Shown here: positions 1-9,431 of the stretch, in pieces
How the letters are laid out: each line of letters opens with the position of its first letter
Numbering within the stretch: position 1 is the stretch's first letter
Source of the DNA: Halieaceae bacterium
GTDB lineage: Bacteria > Pseudomonadota > Gammaproteobacteria > Pseudomonadales > Halieaceae
DNA length: 64,000 nucleotides
Assembly: GCA_902547755.1 (NCBI GenBank)
Contig: CACCPA010000003.1
Coordinates: 1-64,000 of the forward strand
Direction: 5' to 3'
Program-made: the position numbers and the translations under genes
Notes under the pieces: model-generated
Seen by the model: the letters and a program-made list of their open reading frames with translations, nothing else
Database searches by the model: none
Told to the model about the DNA's origin: nothing

Positions 1-594
1 GAGACGCCGCAAGGGCGATTAATCAATCAGGCGGTGGAGATTCTCCAGTCTGGCGGCGTTATTGCTTACCCAACCGACTCTGCTTATGCCCTTGGCTGTC
101 TTCTCGATAACAAGTCGGGTGCAGAACGCATCAAGCAAATTCGTAAGCTGGAAGATGACCACAACTTTACACTGGTATGCCAGGACCTATCGGAGCTGTC
201 GCGTTACGCGCGGGTCGATAATGCGGCATACCGGCAAATAAAGCATTCAACGCCCGGGCCTTACACCTTTGTTTTCGAGGCCAGCAAGGAAGTGCCGCGC
301 CGTTTGATGAATCCAAAGCGCAAAACCATTGGTTTGCGTGTTCCGGATAATACGATTGCCCAAGCGCTTCTAAGGGAGCTGGGCCAGCCCCTCATGTCCG
401 CGACGCTCTTGCTGCCCGGAGATGACTATCCGCTCAGCGATCCGTACGATATACGCACGACACTCGAGCGTGACGTTGATTTGGTGATTGATGGCGGTTA
501 CTGCGGTTTAGACCCTACGTCGGTGATCGATATGAGTGGCGACGAGACACAAGTTCTGAGACAGGGCTTGGGTGATACGACAGACTTTGATTAG
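1..594 (+). CDS. yciO: YciO/Sua5/YrdC-family protein, 5' end missing
   Basis: The protein belongs to the YrdC-like (TsaC/Sua5) fold, whose better-known members make threonylcarbamoyl-AMP for the t6A modification of tRNA. It resembles the YciO branch, whose own role is less certain. The frame is open from base 1: the residues before the first possible start (GTG at 34) read ETPQGRLINQA and continue the YciO N-terminus, so the true start lies upstream of the window. Visible family motifs are YPTDSAYALGC, HNFTLVC, TPGPYTF and KRKTIGLRVP, the last giving the basic nucleotide-binding segment. The gene lies 14 bp upstream of scpA in the same direction, so it is probably the first part of a yciO-scpA-scpB-rluB operon. 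YciO is preferred to TsaC because of the segments listed. Confidence 0.9.
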   Translation, partial: ETPQGRLINQAVEILQSGGVIAYPTDSAYALGCLLDNKSGAERIKQIRKLEDDHNFTLVCQDLSELSRYARVDNAAYRQIKHSTPGPYTFVFEASKEVPRRLMNPKRKTIGLRVPDNTIAQALLRELGQPLMSATLLLPGDDYPLSDPYDIRTTLERDVDLVIDGGYCGLDPTSVIDMSGDETQVLRQGLGDTTDFD

Positions 595-608
595 GTCCTA
601 GGATTGAC

Positions 609-1526
609 GTGACAGATACGAACGACAACATGACTCAGGACGCGGTTTATCCCCAACAAGGTTCCGACAGTAGCGCCAGTGAAGGCGCGCCTGAGGCTTT
701 GTTGCGCGTCTCCTCGGCCGTTGAAAAGCGTATGGGTCAACCGCAGCAGGGGGAAATGCCGTTTGCCGTTGTGCAAGGAGAGGCAGTCACCGAGTTGCCA
801 AAGGACTTGTACATTCCGCCTCGGGCACTCGAGGTCTTTCTCGAGGCCTTTGAGGGGCCGCTCGATTTGCTGCTGTATCTAATTCGCCGCCAAAACCTCG
901 ATATCTTAGATATCGGTGTCGCGGTAATTACCGAGCAGTACATGCAGTACGTCGAACTGATGGATGCCATGCAGTTTGAACTGGTGGCGGAATATCTCCT
1001 GATGGCTGCCATGCTCGCCGAGATCAAGTCACGTATGCTCTTGCCGCGCTCCAATGAAGCGGATGATGATGAGGAAGATCCGCGCGCCACCTTAGTGCGT
1101 CGGCTGCAGGAATACGAGCGCTTCAAAAAGGCGGCAGAGGACATGTCAACGCTACCGCGCGTTGAGCGCGATACTTGGGTCGGATCGGCCGAGCCCCCGG
1201 TCATGGAGCGCACCAAACCATTGCCCGAGGTGAATCTCCAGGACCTGGTTATTGCGTTTTCAGAGGTCCTAAAGCGCGCAGATCTCTATGAGAGCCATCA
1301 AATTAAACGTGAATCCTTATCAACGCGTGAGCGCATGGCTGATGTGTTACAGGCTCTTCAAGAGCAAGAATTTTGTTCCTTTGACTCACTGTTCAAGGTG
1401 GAAGAGGGCAGGCTGGGTGTAGTGGTGACCTTCCTGGCCATATTGGAATTAATCAAAGAATCTTTGGTGGATATTGTGCAATCAGATGAGTTGGCACCCA
1501 TCCACATCAAGGCGAGAAGCGAGTAA
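609..1526 (+). CDS. scpA: Segregation and condensation protein A
   Basis: ScpA is the kleisin subunit of the Smc-ScpA-ScpB condensin-like complex that compacts and segregates chromosomes. The 305-residue protein has a variable acidic N-terminus of about 75 residues, then the kleisin core starting near LEAFEGPLDLLLYLIRRQ and containing the MAAMLAEIKSRMLLP helix. The C-terminal winged-helix region (FDSLF...VVTFLAILELIK) contacts the Smc head. The start is GTG at 609, with another possible start at ATG 630. scpB begins 9 bp after its stop, as expected for subunits of one complex. Confidence 0.95.
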   Translation: MTDTNDNMTQDAVYPQQGSDSSASEGAPEALLRVSSAVEKRMGQPQQGEMPFAVVQGEAVTELPKDLYIPPRALEVFLEAFEGPLDLLLYLIRRQNLDILDIGVAVITEQYMQYVELMDAMQFELVAEYLLMAAMLAEIKSRMLLPRSNEADDDEEDPRATLVRRLQEYERFKKAAEDMSTLPRVERDTWVGSAEPPVMERTKPLPEVNLQDLVIAFSEVLKRADLYESHQIKRESLSTRERMADVLQALQEQEFCSFDSLFKVEEGRLGVVVTFLAILELIKESLVDIVQSDELAPIHIKARSE

Positions 1527-1534
1527 AGCGGACT

Positions 1535-2194
1535 ATGGGTGATCACGATTTAGTTGAAATTATCGAAGGCGCGTTGCTGGCAGCCGGAGAGCCTTTGTCC
1601 AAGAAGCAGTTGGCGCAACTTTTTGATGAACTCGATCGACCGTCGACTCCGGATATCACGGCGGCGCTTGCTGAAGTGGCTGAGCGATGCGATGGGCGTG
1701 GCTTTGAACTGGCTGAGGTAGCCAGTGGTTTTCGTTTCCAGGTGCGACAAAACCTGTCGCCATGGGTCAGCAAACTGTGGGTAGAGCGTCCTGTTCGTTA
1801 CTCGCGCGCTTTGCTCGAGACCTTGTCATTGATTGCTTACCGTCAGCCAATCACACGGGGTGAAATTGAGGACATCCGTGGTGTTGCGGTATCGAGCAAT
1901 ATTATGAAGAGCTTGCTTGAGCGCCAGTGGGTGAAAGTGGTGGGCCACCGCGACGTGCCGGGCAAGCCAGCGATGTATGCCACAACACGAGAGTTTTTGG
2001 ATTACTTCAATCTAAAGTCGCTGGACCAATTGCCGCCTTTGGCGGATGTTAAAGATCTTGAAACCATGACGAGTGCACTGCCTCTTGAGGAGTTTCATGA
2101 CTCGCGCGGCGAAGAGAATGAACCTCAAGTCGCTGAACCTCAGGGTATTGCGATCGATTCTGTGCAGGACGAAGAGGCCGTTGATTCAGAATGA
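1535..2194 (+). CDS. scpB: Segregation and condensation protein B
   Basis: ScpB dimers bind the ScpA kleisin and regulate the Smc complex. The 219-residue protein has the two winged-helix domains of the family: the N-terminal one covers about residues 5-80 (EGALLAAGEPLSKKQLA), and the second carries the signature LSLIAYRQPITRGEIEDIRG followed by RDVPGKPAMYATT. The last 45 residues are acidic and probably disordered. Its stop overlaps the rluB start by 4 bp (ATGA), which suggests translational coupling. The scpA-scpB-rluB order is common in gammaproteobacteria. Confidence 0.95.
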   Translation: MGDHDLVEIIEGALLAAGEPLSKKQLAQLFDELDRPSTPDITAALAEVAERCDGRGFELAEVASGFRFQVRQNLSPWVSKLWVERPVRYSRALLETLSLIAYRQPITRGEIEDIRGVAVSSNIMKSLLERQWVKVVGHRDVPGKPAMYATTREFLDYFNLKSLDQLPPLADVKDLETMTSALPLEEFHDSRGEENEPQVAEPQGIAIDSVQDEEAVDSE

Positions 2195-3099
2195 GCAAGT
2201 CAGACACACAGACCGAAAAATTGATCGTGGGTGACGTGGCGGTCAAGCCCGATGGCGAGAAACTTCAGAAGGTACTCGCGCGCATGGGGCTTGGGTCGCG
2301 GAGAAAACTCGAGGAGAGCATTCAGGCCGGCGACGTTACGGTGAACGGTAAGACCGCAAAGCTGGGTGATCGGGTCGTCGCGGGCGACAAAATCAAGTTC
2401 AAAGGACGCCCCGTCGCTAATGATCAGCTCTTGGACAACCGAATTTTGCTTTATCACAAGCCGGTGGGAGAGGTCTGCTCGCGTAAGGACCCGGAGGGGC
2501 GAGCAACGGTCTTCGACGGTTTGCCTCGCTTAAAATCCGGGCGTTGGGTGTCTGTGGGGCGTCTCGATTACAACACCTCTGGGCTCTTGCTAATGACAAC
2601 CGATGGTGAGCTGGCCAATGCGCTGATGCACCCGTCGAATCGTGTCGAGCGAGAGTACCTTATTCGTGTCATGGGTCGCGTTGATGACGCGATGCTGGAT
2701 CGCTTGAAGTCGGGCGTTGAGTTGGATGACGGTCCGGCACGTTTTACCGATATTCAAGAGGGTGGTAGTGACAGTGAGGGCATCAACCGCTTCTTTTACG
2801 TCGTGTTATCGGAAGGACGTAATCGCGAGGTACGTCGCCTCTGGGAGTCGCAAGGGACAACTGTATCTCGGCTCAAGCGTGTTCGCTACGGCGATGTTTT
2901 TATTCCCTCGAAGCTCAAAAAAGGGCAGTGGATGGAGTTAAAGCAGCGCGATGCTGACGTGGTATACACCATGGCCCAAATGGAGCCTAAGCCCGTCTAC
3001 CAACCCTCAAAGAAGTTGGCTGACAAGCGTGAGCGTCAATCGAAGAAAAGTGGTAAGCACATCGCTAAGAGACATAACAAAGAGCGTAAATCGCACTAA
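2191..3099 (+). CDS. rluB: 23S rRNA pseudouridine synthase, RluB type
   Basis: RluB converts uridine 2605 (E. coli numbering) of 23S rRNA to pseudouridine. The 302-residue protein has an S4 RNA-binding domain at about residues 22-75 (EKLQKVLARMGLGSRR) and an RsuA-family catalytic domain with GRLDYNTSGLLL, in which Asp126 is the predicted nucleophile. The C-terminal 40 residues are rich in Lys and Arg and probably bind RNA. The start overlaps scpB by 4 bp. RluB is preferred to RluE or RluF from the scpAB context and the basic tail; confirming the target uridine would need an rRNA modification map. Confidence 0.9.
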   Translation: MSKSDTQTEKLIVGDVAVKPDGEKLQKVLARMGLGSRRKLEESIQAGDVTVNGKTAKLGDRVVAGDKIKFKGRPVANDQLLDNRILLYHKPVGEVCSRKDPEGRATVFDGLPRLKSGRWVSVGRLDYNTSGLLLMTTDGELANALMHPSNRVEREYLIRVMGRVDDAMLDRLKSGVELDDGPARFTDIQEGGSDSEGINRFFYVVLSEGRNREVRRLWESQGTTVSRLKRVRYGDVFIPSKLKKGQWMELKQRDADVVYTMAQMEPKPVYQPSKKLADKRERQSKKSGKHIAKRHNKERKSH

Positions 3100-3205
3100 G
3101 AATGTGCAATGGGCGGGTGCTGATGCGTGCTACTCGCAAATAGGTGCTATTGATCGTTAGCACACGCAGATCTGAATAAAACCGTACTCTTTACCTGAGG
3201 AGAGG

Positions 3206-3958
3206 CTACTGAGCACTCATCGCTTCCCCGTTTAGCTGCGCACTTGCATCACTCATGAGGTACACCCACTCATGGATAATATCTTCTGGACTAGGGTTGG
3301 TTGTCGGTGGCTCAGCGGGATAAGCAGAGCGCCGCATGGCAGTGTTGACGGCGCCAGGGTTAAGGCTGTTAACGCGGATGGTTGATGTGGCACCAAGCTC
3401 ATCAGCAAGGACTTGCATCAAGCCTTCCGTTGCAAACTTCGATACGGCGTAGCTTCCCCAGTAAGCTCGTCCGGTTCTACCGACACCTGAGCTGGTGAAA
3501 ACAATGGATGCTGAAGGCGCTTGATCGAGGAGAGGTAGCAGGGTCTGTGTGAGCATGAAGCCTGCGTTAACATTCACCTGCATCACATCGTGCCACGTGG
3601 CAGCTCGGGTCTGGGCAATGGGTTTTCGATCGCCGAGCAGACTGGCGTTATGCAGCAAACCATCCAATTTAGGTAACGCCTCGCTCAGAGAGCCCGCGAG
3701 CGCAACAAAGTCGTCGTGGGTCGCTTTAGCTAGATCCATGGGGAGTATTGCAGGCTCAGGCGCACCCAGGGCCACAATCTCGTCGTAAAGGGCTTCCAAT
3801 CGTTCCTCGTTGCGACTGAGGAGCAGCACTTCCGCGCCGTGGCCCGCGTAGGCAAGACTGGCGGCACGGCCGATACCCTCTGACGCACCGGTGACCAAAA
3901 TGGTTTTTCCCGATAACTCGGATTGCGAGGGAGACCATTCACTGGGAGCGGTAGGCAT
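3206..3958 (-). CDS. yciK: YciK-like short-chain dehydrogenase
   Basis: This is a 250-residue SDR oxidoreductase with the Rossmann dinucleotide motif TGASEGIG (residues 24-31), the NAS-type motif LLHNASLLG and the catalytic Y-x-x-x-K in SYAVSKF. The substrate is unknown. I place the start at ATG 3958 because it overlaps the mupP stop as TAATG and because family members begin close to this point; a longer frame reaches 4024. It is the last gene of ubiG-mupP-yciK on the minus strand, the order known from Pseudomonas. Confidence 0.85.
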   Translation of the reverse strand: MPTAPSEWSPSQSELSGKTILVTGASEGIGRAASLAYAGHGAEVLLLSRNEERLEALYDEIVALGAPEPAILPMDLAKATHDDFVALAGSLSEALPKLDGLLHNASLLGDRKPIAQTRAATWHDVMQVNVNAGFMLTQTLLPLLDQAPSASIVFTSSGVGRTGRAYWGSYAVSKFATEGLMQVLADELGATSTIRVNSLNPGAVNTAMRRSAYPAEPPTTNPSPEDIIHEWVYLMSDASAQLNGEAMSAQ

Positions 3959-4629
3959 TAAAGTTGATTCCTTATCCATTGGCAGAGCGCTTGTGGCGAA
4001 TCGACACAGAGGTCGGCTCCCCACTGCTCTGGATTATCGTGATCTTCGATGTAGCCGTATTTCACCGCGACGGTGAAGCACCCTGCAGCATTACCTGATT
4101 CGATATCCCGAATATGATCACCAACATAGACCATCGCCTCGGGCGACACATTCAGCTGGGATGCAGCGAGCAGCACCGGTTCTGGATGGGGCTTGGCATG
4201 GGTGACATCGCAGGGAGTAACCAGTACGCCTGCCGTCGGCTCGAACGGCATCACATTCATTAATGGCTCGGCAAAGCGACGAAATTTGTTTGTCACTACA
4301 CCCCATTTCTTACCCGCGCGATGAGCCGCTTTTAAAACCGCCACCAATCCATCGTAGGGTTGGGCAGTTGAGCCCAGAAGTTCCTCGTACCAATCGAGGT
4401 ATTGTTGGCGATACGGCTCCCATCGAGGGTCACCTTCCTCTATACCTGTCGCTTCTGTGACCAGACGCCCTGAACCGTGGGAGATTAATTTCCGTGCATC
4501 ATCGAAGGGCTTTTCGCCGCCGCCTAGCTCTACACAGAGTTTCTGATAGGCCGCGATGAGCTCGCTGGCTGTATCGACCAGTGTCCCATCTAGATCGAAA
4601 ACGAAGGCGTCGAAGACGCGCTGACTCAC
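3958..4629 (-). CDS. mupP: HAD phosphatase, probable N-acetylmuramic acid 6-phosphate phosphatase MupP
   Basis: A HAD-superfamily hydrolase of 223 residues with motif I DLDGTLVDT (nucleophile Asp12, acid/base Asp14), motif II in VVTNK and the C-terminal VGDHIRDIESG. It resembles phosphoglycolate phosphatases. The position between ubiG and yciK and the C-terminal WGADLCVD segment fit MupP of pseudomonads. MupP dephosphorylates MurNAc-6-phosphate in the cell-wall recycling route that feeds AmgK and MurU. The start is GTG at 4629, overlapping the ubiG stop by 3 bp. A phosphoglycolate phosphatase cannot be excluded from sequence alone. Confidence 0.8.
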   Translation of the reverse strand: MSQRVFDAFVFDLDGTLVDTASELIAAYQKLCVELGGGEKPFDDARKLISHGSGRLVTEATGIEEGDPRWEPYRQQYLDWYEELLGSTAQPYDGLVAVLKAAHRAGKKWGVVTNKFRRFAEPLMNVMPFEPTAGVLVTPCDVTHAKPHPEPVLLAASQLNVSPEAMVYVGDHIRDIESGNAAGCFTVAVKYGYIEDHDNPEQWGADLCVDSPQALCQWIRNQL

Positions 4630-5333
4630 GCTGGCTTACTCGCTCGAATCATGTAATTCACGGATACGTCACCCTCGACGAGTCGGTAATGTTTGGTGAT
4701 GGGGTTGTAGGTCAGCCCAATCATCGCCTCGACGGTTAGCCCAGCAGCGCGCGCCCACCGAGCAAGCTCCGATGGTTTGATGAGCTTGTCGTATTCATGG
4801 GTGCCTTTGGGAAGCAAATTGAGTACGTACTCCGCCCCCACAATGGCGAACAACCACGCCTTTGGGTTGCGATTGATGGTCGAAAAGTACAGATCGGCAC
4901 CGGGCTTAGACATGTCAGCGCAGGCCTGAATGACTTTTGACGGGTCAGGCACATGCTCGAGCATTTCAAGACAGGTCACCACGTCGTAGGTGGCAGTGCG
5001 TTCCTCGGCAATGGTTTCAGCCGTGGTCTGGCGGTAGTCAATGTCGAGCTTTGACTCGAGCAAATGGATTTTTGCGACAGAGAGTGGCGCCTCGCCCATA
5101 TCAATGCCGGTAACGGTTGCACCGCGATGTGCCATAGCCTCGCACAGTAATCCGCCACCACAGCCCACATCGATCAGCTTCTTACCCCGCACTTCACTGA
5201 ACTGATCGATCCAGCTGGCTCGTAGCGGGTTGATGTCGTGCAATGGTTTGAATTCGCTATTTTCATCCCACCATCGAGACGCCAGCGCCTCAAATTTTGC
5301 AATTTCGTCTGGGTCTACATTGCTGTAATTCAT
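4626..5333 (-). CDS. ubiG: Ubiquinone biosynthesis O-methyltransferase
   Basis: UbiG performs both SAM-dependent O-methylations in ubiquinone synthesis. The 235-residue protein has the family N-terminus (FEALASRWWDENSEFKPLHDINP), SAM-binding motif I DVGCGGG at residues 55-61 and the LEMLEHVPDP segment. The C-terminal part (TYNPITKHYRL) lies near the membrane-interacting region. It is the first gene of the ubiG-mupP-yciK operon. An aerobic quinone pathway agrees with the alternative oxidase and AcsF found elsewhere in the window. Confidence 0.95.
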   Translation of the reverse strand: MNYSNVDPDEIAKFEALASRWWDENSEFKPLHDINPLRASWIDQFSEVRGKKLIDVGCGGGLLCEAMAHRGATVTGIDMGEAPLSVAKIHLLESKLDIDYRQTTAETIAEERTATYDVVTCLEMLEHVPDPSKVIQACADMSKPGADLYFSTINRNPKAWLFAIVGAEYVLNLLPKGTHEYDKLIKPSELARWARAAGLTVEAMIGLTYNPITKHYRLVEGDVSVNYMIRASKPA

Positions 5334-5378
5334 GATTTAGTCATCTCAATGAGGCGGCTGCCTGCACATACGTCAGGA

Positions 5379-6689
5379 TTAGGCGCAGAGTTTAGCGCGC
5401 CAGTCGGCGGCTTTGTGCCTTAATGCATCGCTGTCTAGGCTTTGCAATTGTCTGTTTTTCACTGCGTTTTTGCCAGCGATCCAACTATGAGTGACTTCGT
5501 TTCCAGAAGCAGCGTAGACAATGTTGGATTCAATCTGGTGGTTGGGCGCCATGTGAACGTCACTCATATCGACGGCAATAAAGTCAGCGGATTTACCCAC
5601 CTCGAGACTACCTGTGACATGATCCAGCCCAAGGGCGCGCGCGCCGTCGAGCGTAGCCATTCGTAGAGCCTCACTGGCCGAGAGTGCTGTCGGGTCGCCG
5701 CTCTCTAATTTTGCCAGCAAGGCTGCTGCCTGCATCTCTGCGAGGCCATTTTGTCTATTGTTACTGGCTGCACCATCCGTGCCCAGCGCGATGTTGATAC
5801 CCGCATCTCGCAGTTTCGAGACAGGGCAGGCGCCCGACGCGAGTTTCATGTTGGAGCGCGGGCAGTGCACGACGTGTGCACCGTGGGCCGCCATGGTCTC
5901 GATATCCTGTGACCCGAGAGCTGTCATATGGACGCACTGTGTTCGCGGCCCCAATAAACCGATGCGCGCTAACAAATCGATGGGGCGTTCGCCTGTTGCC
6001 TCAACATGTGCCAGCACCTCGGCCGCTGTCTCGTGAAGATGGATTTGGATGGCAGCATCAAGCTCGTTGGCCAGCATGGCCGTTCGTGAGAGCAGCGACT
6101 CATCGACGGTGTAGGTCGAGTGAGGGCCAAAGCCAACGTCCACAAGATCGTCATTTCTGAAGTAATCCCGGAGCGCCAACCCCTTTTCGAAATACTCCTC
6201 GGGGTTTTTTGCCCAGGCGGTCTCAATATTCATGACTGGAAACACGAGCTGTGTTCGCATGCCGGCAGCGCGCAGGCTCTGGGCCGCGATATCAGGGAAG
6301 AAATACATATCACTGGTCGTTGTGATGCCGCTGAGTAACATTTCTGCTGCCGCAATGTCCGTGCCGTCGCGAACGAATTCGGGAGACACCCAGCGGGCTT
6401 CCAGTGGCCATATTTTATCGTTCAACCACGATGCCAGCGACAAGTCATCGGCATAGCCGCGCAGTAACGTCATGCCCGCATGGCCGTGCGCGTTCACAAG
6501 GCCTGGCATGATCACATGACCCGAAAGTTCGACATGATCTATATCCGTCAGAGCACGCGCCTGCGAATGCGGCATTAACGCGTCGATCAGTCCCTGCTTC
6601 ACAACGATGCTATGAGATTTCAGGACATTTTCGGGCCCCGAGACGGTGATGATTGCGTCTGCGTGAACCGCAAAATTAGCTGATGTCAT
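5379..6689 (-). CDS. mtaD: TRZ/ATZ-family amidohydrolase, probable methylthioadenosine/S-adenosylhomocysteine deaminase
   Basis: A cytosine-deaminase-type amidohydrolase of 436 residues. It has the metal site NAHGHAGM, the HLHETAAEV histidines, HCPRSNMKL and the metal Asp in LGTDGAASNN. The family deaminates MTA, SAH or adenosine to the inosine form. The start is taken at ATG 6689; a GTG nine codons upstream is possible. It faces away from gyrA, as its relative does in Pseudomonas, but the mtnA gene usually found between them there is absent. Other TRZ/ATZ substrates are possible. Confidence 0.82.
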   Translation of the reverse strand: MTSANFAVHADAIITVSGPENVLKSHSIVVKQGLIDALMPHSQARALTDIDHVELSGHVIMPGLVNAHGHAGMTLLRGYADDLSLASWLNDKIWPLEARWVSPEFVRDGTDIAAAEMLLSGITTTSDMYFFPDIAAQSLRAAGMRTQLVFPVMNIETAWAKNPEEYFEKGLALRDYFRNDDLVDVGFGPHSTYTVDESLLSRTAMLANELDAAIQIHLHETAAEVLAHVEATGERPIDLLARIGLLGPRTQCVHMTALGSQDIETMAAHGAHVVHCPRSNMKLASGACPVSKLRDAGINIALGTDGAASNNRQNGLAEMQAAALLAKLESGDPTALSASEALRMATLDGARALGLDHVTGSLEVGKSADFIAVDMSDVHMAPNHQIESNIVYAASGNEVTHSWIAGKNAVKNRQLQSLDSDALRHKAADWRAKLCA

Positions 6690-6815
6690 AAATCGTAAGT
6701 TTCCACTTTTCTGCACTGTTAAAAGTAGCCTTAACAGGCTGAATTTGATAGTATTTACAGCTTACAAACTGCAGGATTTTGGCGGCGCGCCCGTCGATAA
6801 AAAAAAGATCACCGG

Positions 6816-9431
6816 ATGTCAGATCAGCAGCAAGATTTAGCGCAAGAAGTGCTCCCCATAAATATCGAGGACGAGCTCAAGCAATCCTACATGGATTACG
6901 CGATGAGCGTTATTGTCGGACGCGCATTGCCCGATGTCCGAGATGGCTTGAAGCCCGTTCACCGTCGCGTCTTGTTCGCCATGAATGAACTGAATAACGA
7001 TTGGAACAAGGCGTATAAGAAGTCCGCTCGCGTCGTTGGTGACGTGATCGGTAAGTACCACCCGCACGGTGATTCTGCGGTTTACGACACCATCGTTCGT
7101 ATGGCGCAAACATTCTCCCTTCGTTATCCGCTTGTAGACGGCCAGGGAAATTTTGGTTCCATCGATGGCGACTCTGCTGCAGCGATGCGGTACACCGAGA
7201 TCAGAATGACCAAGCTGGCGCACTCGCTGCTGGCCGACCTTGAAAAAGAAACCGTTGATTTTGCGGAAAACTATGACGGCACTGAGCACATCCCTGTCGT
7301 CTTGCCAACGCGAGTTCCCAGCCTTCTGATCAACGGCTCTGCGGGTATTGCGGTTGGGATGGCGACTAACATCCCACCCCACAACATGCGCGAGGTCGTG
7401 GCTGGTTGTTTGGCCTTGCTCGACAACTCCGAGATCAGTATCGACGAGCTGATTCGCTATATTCCGGGACCCGATTTCCCAACAGGGGCCATCATTACGG
7501 GCCGCGCCGGCATTATTCAGGCGTATCGGACGGGTCGAGGGCGCATTTACGTCCGTGCTAAAGCAGAGGTGGTAACGGATGAATCTAAGGGCAAGGACAC
7601 GATTATCATCCACGAGATCCCTTACCAGCTGAACAAAGCGCGTTTGCTCGAGCGCATTGCCGAGCTGGTCAAAGAGAAGAAGATCGAGGGCATTACCGAA
7701 CTTCGCGATGAATCCGACAAAGACGGATTGCGGGTTGTTATCGAGTTGCGCCGAGGGGAAGTTGGCGACGTTGTACTGAATAACCTGTACGCACAGACGC
7801 AGTTGCAGTCCGTGGTTGGCATCAACATGGTGGCTTTGGTCGACGGGCAGCCCAAGGTTCTCAATATCAAGGAGATCATTGAGTCCTTCATTCGTCACCG
7901 ACGTGAGGTTGTTACACGCCGTACACTGTTCCTGCTCCGCAAGGCGCGCGAGCGAGGCCATGTGCTGGAAGGCTTGGCTGTTGCGCTTGCGAATATCGAT
8001 GAAATCATTGAGCTGATAAAAACATCGCCGACCGCAGCGGATGCGCGGGACCGATTGGTGTCTGCTGCCTGGCTGCCAGGCGATGTCACCGCCATGCTGG
8101 AGCGTGCGGGTGATTCGGCGTGTCGACCGGATGACCTTGAGGGTGATTACGGTCTGATCGATGGGAAATATCACCTATCACCCGCGCAGGCGCAGGCTAT
8201 TCTTGAGTTGCGACTCAATAGGCTCACAGGACTTGAGCACGAAAAACTACTTCAAGAGTACGCGGATAAGGTTGCCGAAATCGCGGATCTTATCGACATC
8301 CTGGGTGACCCCGATCGATTGAGAGCGGTCATTCGCGAGGAGCTCGAGGAGATAGTGGAAGACTTTGGTGATGATCGACTGACCGAGATCACCGACTCCG
8401 CGCACGATCTGACCGTTGAAGACTTGATTACCGAAGAAGATCGTGTCGTAACCATCTCGCATCAAGGGTACGCAAAAACACAGTCCCTGACCGACTATCA
8501 GGCGCAACGCCGTGGTGGTACTGGTCGAAGCGCGACTGCGGTGAAAGATGAGGACTTCGTCGAGCACTTGTTGATTGCCAGCACTCACGCGACGGTTCTG
8601 TGTTTCTCGAACCTTGGTAAGGTGTATTGGCTAAAAGTGTTCCATATCCCGCTGGCCAGTCGAAACTCGCGAGGTCGCCCTATGGTGAACTTGCTGCCGC
8701 TCGACGAAGAAGAGCGAATCACGTCTATCTTGCCCATCGATGGGTATGACGAGAATCAGTTCATCTTTATGGCGACGTCGAATGGCACCGTAAAGAAAAC
8801 GGCGGCCACACAGTTCTCCCGTCAGCGAAGTGTTGGCTTGCGAGCGATTGAGCTGGACGAAGATGACGTGCTGGTCGGCACAGCCATCACGGACGGTAAC
8901 AGCGATATCATGCTGTTCTCGACCGAAGGTAAGGCCACGCGTTTCAATGAAGGCCAGGTCAGGGCCATGGGTCGTACCGCGAGAGGTGTCCGGGGCATCA
9001 ACCTTGCCGCTGGTCACAAACTTATCTCGCTCATTGTGCCAAAAGAGGGTGGTCGTATTCTGACTGTCACAGAAAATGGCTACGGTAAGCGGACCGAGAA
9101 CGCGGAATTTCCCGCAAAGGGCCGCGGTGGTAAAGGTGTCATTGCCATGTCCACATCAGAACGCAATGGTTCGCTTGTGGGTGCGGTTCAAGTTTGGGAC
9201 GGCGACGAAATGATGCTGATCTCCAATCAGGGCACAGCCGTTCGAACACGTGTCGATGAAGTGAGTCTCCTAGGCCGAAACACGCAGGGTGTCAGAGTCA
9301 TACGAACCCGGGACGGTGAAGCGCTGGTGAGCGTGAGCCGAATCGCTGAGGACGATGACGCAGCAGAACCTGCTCAACCCGTCGTGACAGACGAAGACTC
9401 GAATAGCGGTAGCAACGAGACAGAAGAGTGA
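6816..9431 (+). CDS. gyrA: DNA gyrase subunit A
   Basis: GyrA cuts and rejoins DNA in the A2B2 gyrase that introduces negative supercoils. The 871-residue protein has the breakage-reunion domain with catalytic Tyr126 ([10 protein letters not shown]) and a C-terminal beta-pinwheel carrying the GyrA box QRRGGTG. The quinolone-resistance region reads [12 protein letters not shown]: Ser87 and Asp91 match E. coli Ser83 and Asp87, so the usual resistance substitutions are absent. The C-terminus ends in an acidic tail. The stop overlaps the serC GTG start (GTGA). Confidence 0.98.
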   Translation: MSDQQQDLAQEVLPINIEDELKQSYMDYAMSVIVGRALPDVRDGLKPVHRRVLFAMNELNNDWNKAYKKSARVVGDVIGKYHPHGDSAVYDTIVRMAQTFSLRYPLVDGQGNFGSIDGDSAAAMRYTEIRMTKLAHSLLADLEKETVDFAENYDGTEHIPVVLPTRVPSLLINGSAGIAVGMATNIPPHNMREVVAGCLALLDNSEISIDELIRYIPGPDFPTGAIITGRAGIIQAYRTGRGRIYVRAKAEVVTDESKGKDTIIIHEIPYQLNKARLLERIAELVKEKKIEGITELRDESDKDGLRVVIELRRGEVGDVVLNNLYAQTQLQSVVGINMVALVDGQPKVLNIKEIIESFIRHRREVVTRRTLFLLRKARERGHVLEGLAVALANIDEIIELIKTSPTAADARDRLVSAAWLPGDVTAMLERAGDSACRPDDLEGDYGLIDGKYHLSPAQAQAILELRLNRLTGLEHEKLLQEYADKVAEIADLIDILGDPDRLRAVIREELEEIVEDFGDDRLTEITDSAHDLTVEDLITEEDRVVTISHQGYAKTQSLTDYQAQRRGGTGRSATAVKDEDFVEHLLIASTHATVLCFSNLGKVYWLKVFHIPLASRNSRGRPMVNLLPLDEEERITSILPIDGYDENQFIFMATSNGTVKKTAATQFSRQRSVGLRAIELDEDDVLVGTAITDGNSDIMLFSTEGKATRFNEGQVRAMGRTARGVRGINLAAGHKLISLIVPKEGGRILTVTENGYGKRTENAEFPAKGRGGKGVIAMSTSERNGSLVGAVQVWDGDEMMLISNQGTAVRTRVDEVSLLGRNTQGVRVIRTRDGEALVSVSRIAEDDDAAEPAQPVVTDEDSNSGSNETEE

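Noticed and set aside
6837-8174. 445-codon open frame on the minus strand inside gyrA
   Set aside because: It is antisense to a complete gyrA, has no recognisable protein motif and reflects codon bias of the gene.
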